Assembly: GCF_050789285.1 (NCBI RefSeq)
Contig: NZ_JBOUVX010000002.1
Coordinates: 1,116,001-1,180,000, forward strand
From: CAVPWP01 sp050789285
GTDB taxonomy: Bacteria; Pseudomonadota; Alphaproteobacteria; Rhodobacterales; Rhodobacteraceae
Direction of reading: 5' to 3'
Length of the DNA stretch: 64,000 bases
A model generated the notes under the pieces. It was not told the DNA's origin, ran no database searches, and saw nothing but the letters and a program-made list of their open reading frames with translations. The translations under genes and the position numbers were made by a program. Numbering within the stretch: the first letter of the stretch is position 1; the number at the start of each line of letters is the position of its first letter. Positions 63,274-64,000 of the stretch are shown here, piece by piece.

Positions 63274-63947
63274 GCCGTGCGCAGGTTCGCGGCGATGACC
63301 TTCGACTTGAGGTCATGCGCGATCGCGACTTCGAGCGCCGCCACCAGACGCGAATTCTGATCGCGCAGCCGAAGCACGGTCGTCAGGGGGATCGCCCAGT
63401 GGCGCGTTGGCGTCTCGACCTCGGTCGTGGCCGATGCGGGGCCGCCGCCCACCAGCGACATCTCGCCCACGAAGGACCCCGGCGCGCAGGTCGCCACGCG
63501 CCGGCCCCCGACGAAGACGGCGACGGTTCCCGACGAGACATAGATCAGGTCCTGCACCATCTGACCCTGGGTCGTCAGCCGGGTGCCGACGGGGGCGTCG
63601 ACCCAGGTTCCCAGGTCGAGAAGCCGGCGTGCCTCGAACTTGCCAAGGCCCTGCAGGCGGGCGTCGATGAAGCCCTGTTCCTCGGCGGTGAAGCGTGCCT
63701 TGCGGTTGGCGCGCCATTCCAGCGTGATCTGGACGATGTTCACGACCACGAGCGCCGATTCCCAGAAGGTGCTGACCGGATCGTTCAGCCAGATCGCCGC
63801 GTAGGCGATCGCGGTAAGGGCGGACAGGATGACAAGAACGCGCAGCCAGAAGAGCGACCGCATCAGCATCGAGACGACGAGAAGGAGATAGGCGAAATGC
63901 CCGACAAGCCCGCCCGTCGAGAACGCGGATTCGAGCGTGAGGTCCAA
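63270..63947 (-). CDS. Membrane protein with cyclic nucleotide-binding (Popeye-like) domain
   Basis: This 225-residue protein has two to three N-terminal hydrophobic helices (about 12-80: FAYLLLVVSMLM, VLVILSALTAIAYAAIW, WESALVVVNIVQITL) and then a cyclic-nucleotide-binding jelly roll (about 115-215). The phosphate-binding region has GSFVGEMSLVGGGPASA. This layout recalls Popeye-type proteins. The TTG at 63947 is preferred because GGGGAGA lies 6 bases before it; a TTG at 63980 would add 11 residues. Its stop overlaps the convergent cmk stop. Ligand and partner are unknown. Confidence 0.82.
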   Translation of the reverse strand: MDLTLESAFSTGGLVGHFAYLLLVVSMLMRSLFWLRVLVILSALTAIAYAAIWLNDPVSTFWESALVVVNIVQITLEWRANRKARFTAEEQGFIDARLQGLGKFEARRLLDLGTWVDAPVGTRLTTQGQMVQDLIYVSSGTVAVFVGGRRVATCAPGSFVGEMSLVGGGPASATTEVETPTRHWAIPLTTVLRLRDQNSRLVAALEVAIAHDLKSKVIAANLRTA

Positions 63948-64000
63948 CTCTGATCTCCCCGTGACAGGAATACGGGGCAAACCCCACGTTTGATCTGCCT

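Overview
The window is a GC-rich stretch of alphaproteobacterial core chromosome, most likely from a member of the Rhodobacterales (Rhodobacteraceae). The signs are a SAM/SAH-type riboswitch immediately upstream of metK, an Irr-type Fur regulator divergent from fabA-fabB-fabI, a phosphatidylcholine synthase, a Hint-domain protein of the kind common in this family, and a short intergenic repeat ending in an AAGAAGAA core. About 66 protein genes are packed closely, often with 4-base stop/start overlaps. I see no rRNA, tRNA, CRISPR array, insertion sequence, prophage or plasmid origin.

Layout. 1-5.8 kb: the 3' end of ileS, a YghU-type glutathione transferase, and a leftward set (transaldolase-like tal, DUF484, xerC, pcs). 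5.9-12.8 kb: priA, msrA, prmA, a small membrane protein, then ruvC-ruvA-ruvB behind a terminator and a promoter that overlaps a degenerate LexA-like box. 12.9-16.2 kb: a Tat-exported DUF1254 protein divergent from an AraC-type regulator, and a NYN plus OST-HTH (LOTUS) protein. 16.3-25.6 kb: an SMR exporter (Gdx-like) overlapping ybgC, then tolQ-tolR-tolA-tolB-pal-cpoB-tilS-ftsH. 25.6-30.1 kb: a MOSC protein, fhs with a structured leader, a chorismate mutase, folD, and a triple iron-sulfur (CDGSH) protein. 30.1-35.3 kb: PdeM and the ligase-associated DEXH helicase, an Lrp/AsnC regulator with a paired repeat in its promoter, the Hint protein, and a 49-residue basic protein. 35.4-38.5 kb: lgt, a MidA/NDUFAF7-type methyltransferase and pgeF in one overlapping leftward unit, divergent from ubiK.

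38.8-48.1 kb: a YbjN protein, proC-csaA-hydroxyacid dehydrogenase, an MFS exporter, thymidine kinase, a coupled trio (threonine-dehydratase-like, alpha/beta hydrolase, haloacid dehalogenase), a VOC protein, a serine hydrolase and an FKBP isomerase. 48.1-51.2 kb: fabI, fabB, fabA and divergent irr. 51.3-57.9 kb: a glycosyltransferase-like protein, then miaB, phoH, ybeY, corC and lnt. 57.9-64 kb: metK under its riboswitch, trmB, an amidohydrolase, aroA-(25-codon ORF)-cmk, and a membrane cyclic-nucleotide-binding protein.

Most of the window is housekeeping: envelope integrity (Tol-Pal, Lgt, Lnt), DNA recombination and restart (XerC, PriA, RuvABC, Lhr-like helicase), RNA maturation (TilS, MiaB, YbeY, TrmB), one-carbon and SAM metabolism (Fhs, FolD, MetK) and fatty acid synthesis. 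I found no convincing new defence or mobile system. The less ordinary signals are regulatory or small: the riboswitch with its promoter, a five-copy intergenic repeat family, a long-stem leader before fhs, a 25-codon ORF bridging aroA and cmk, the LexA-like box at ruvC, and the spaced repeats before the Lrp-type regulator.
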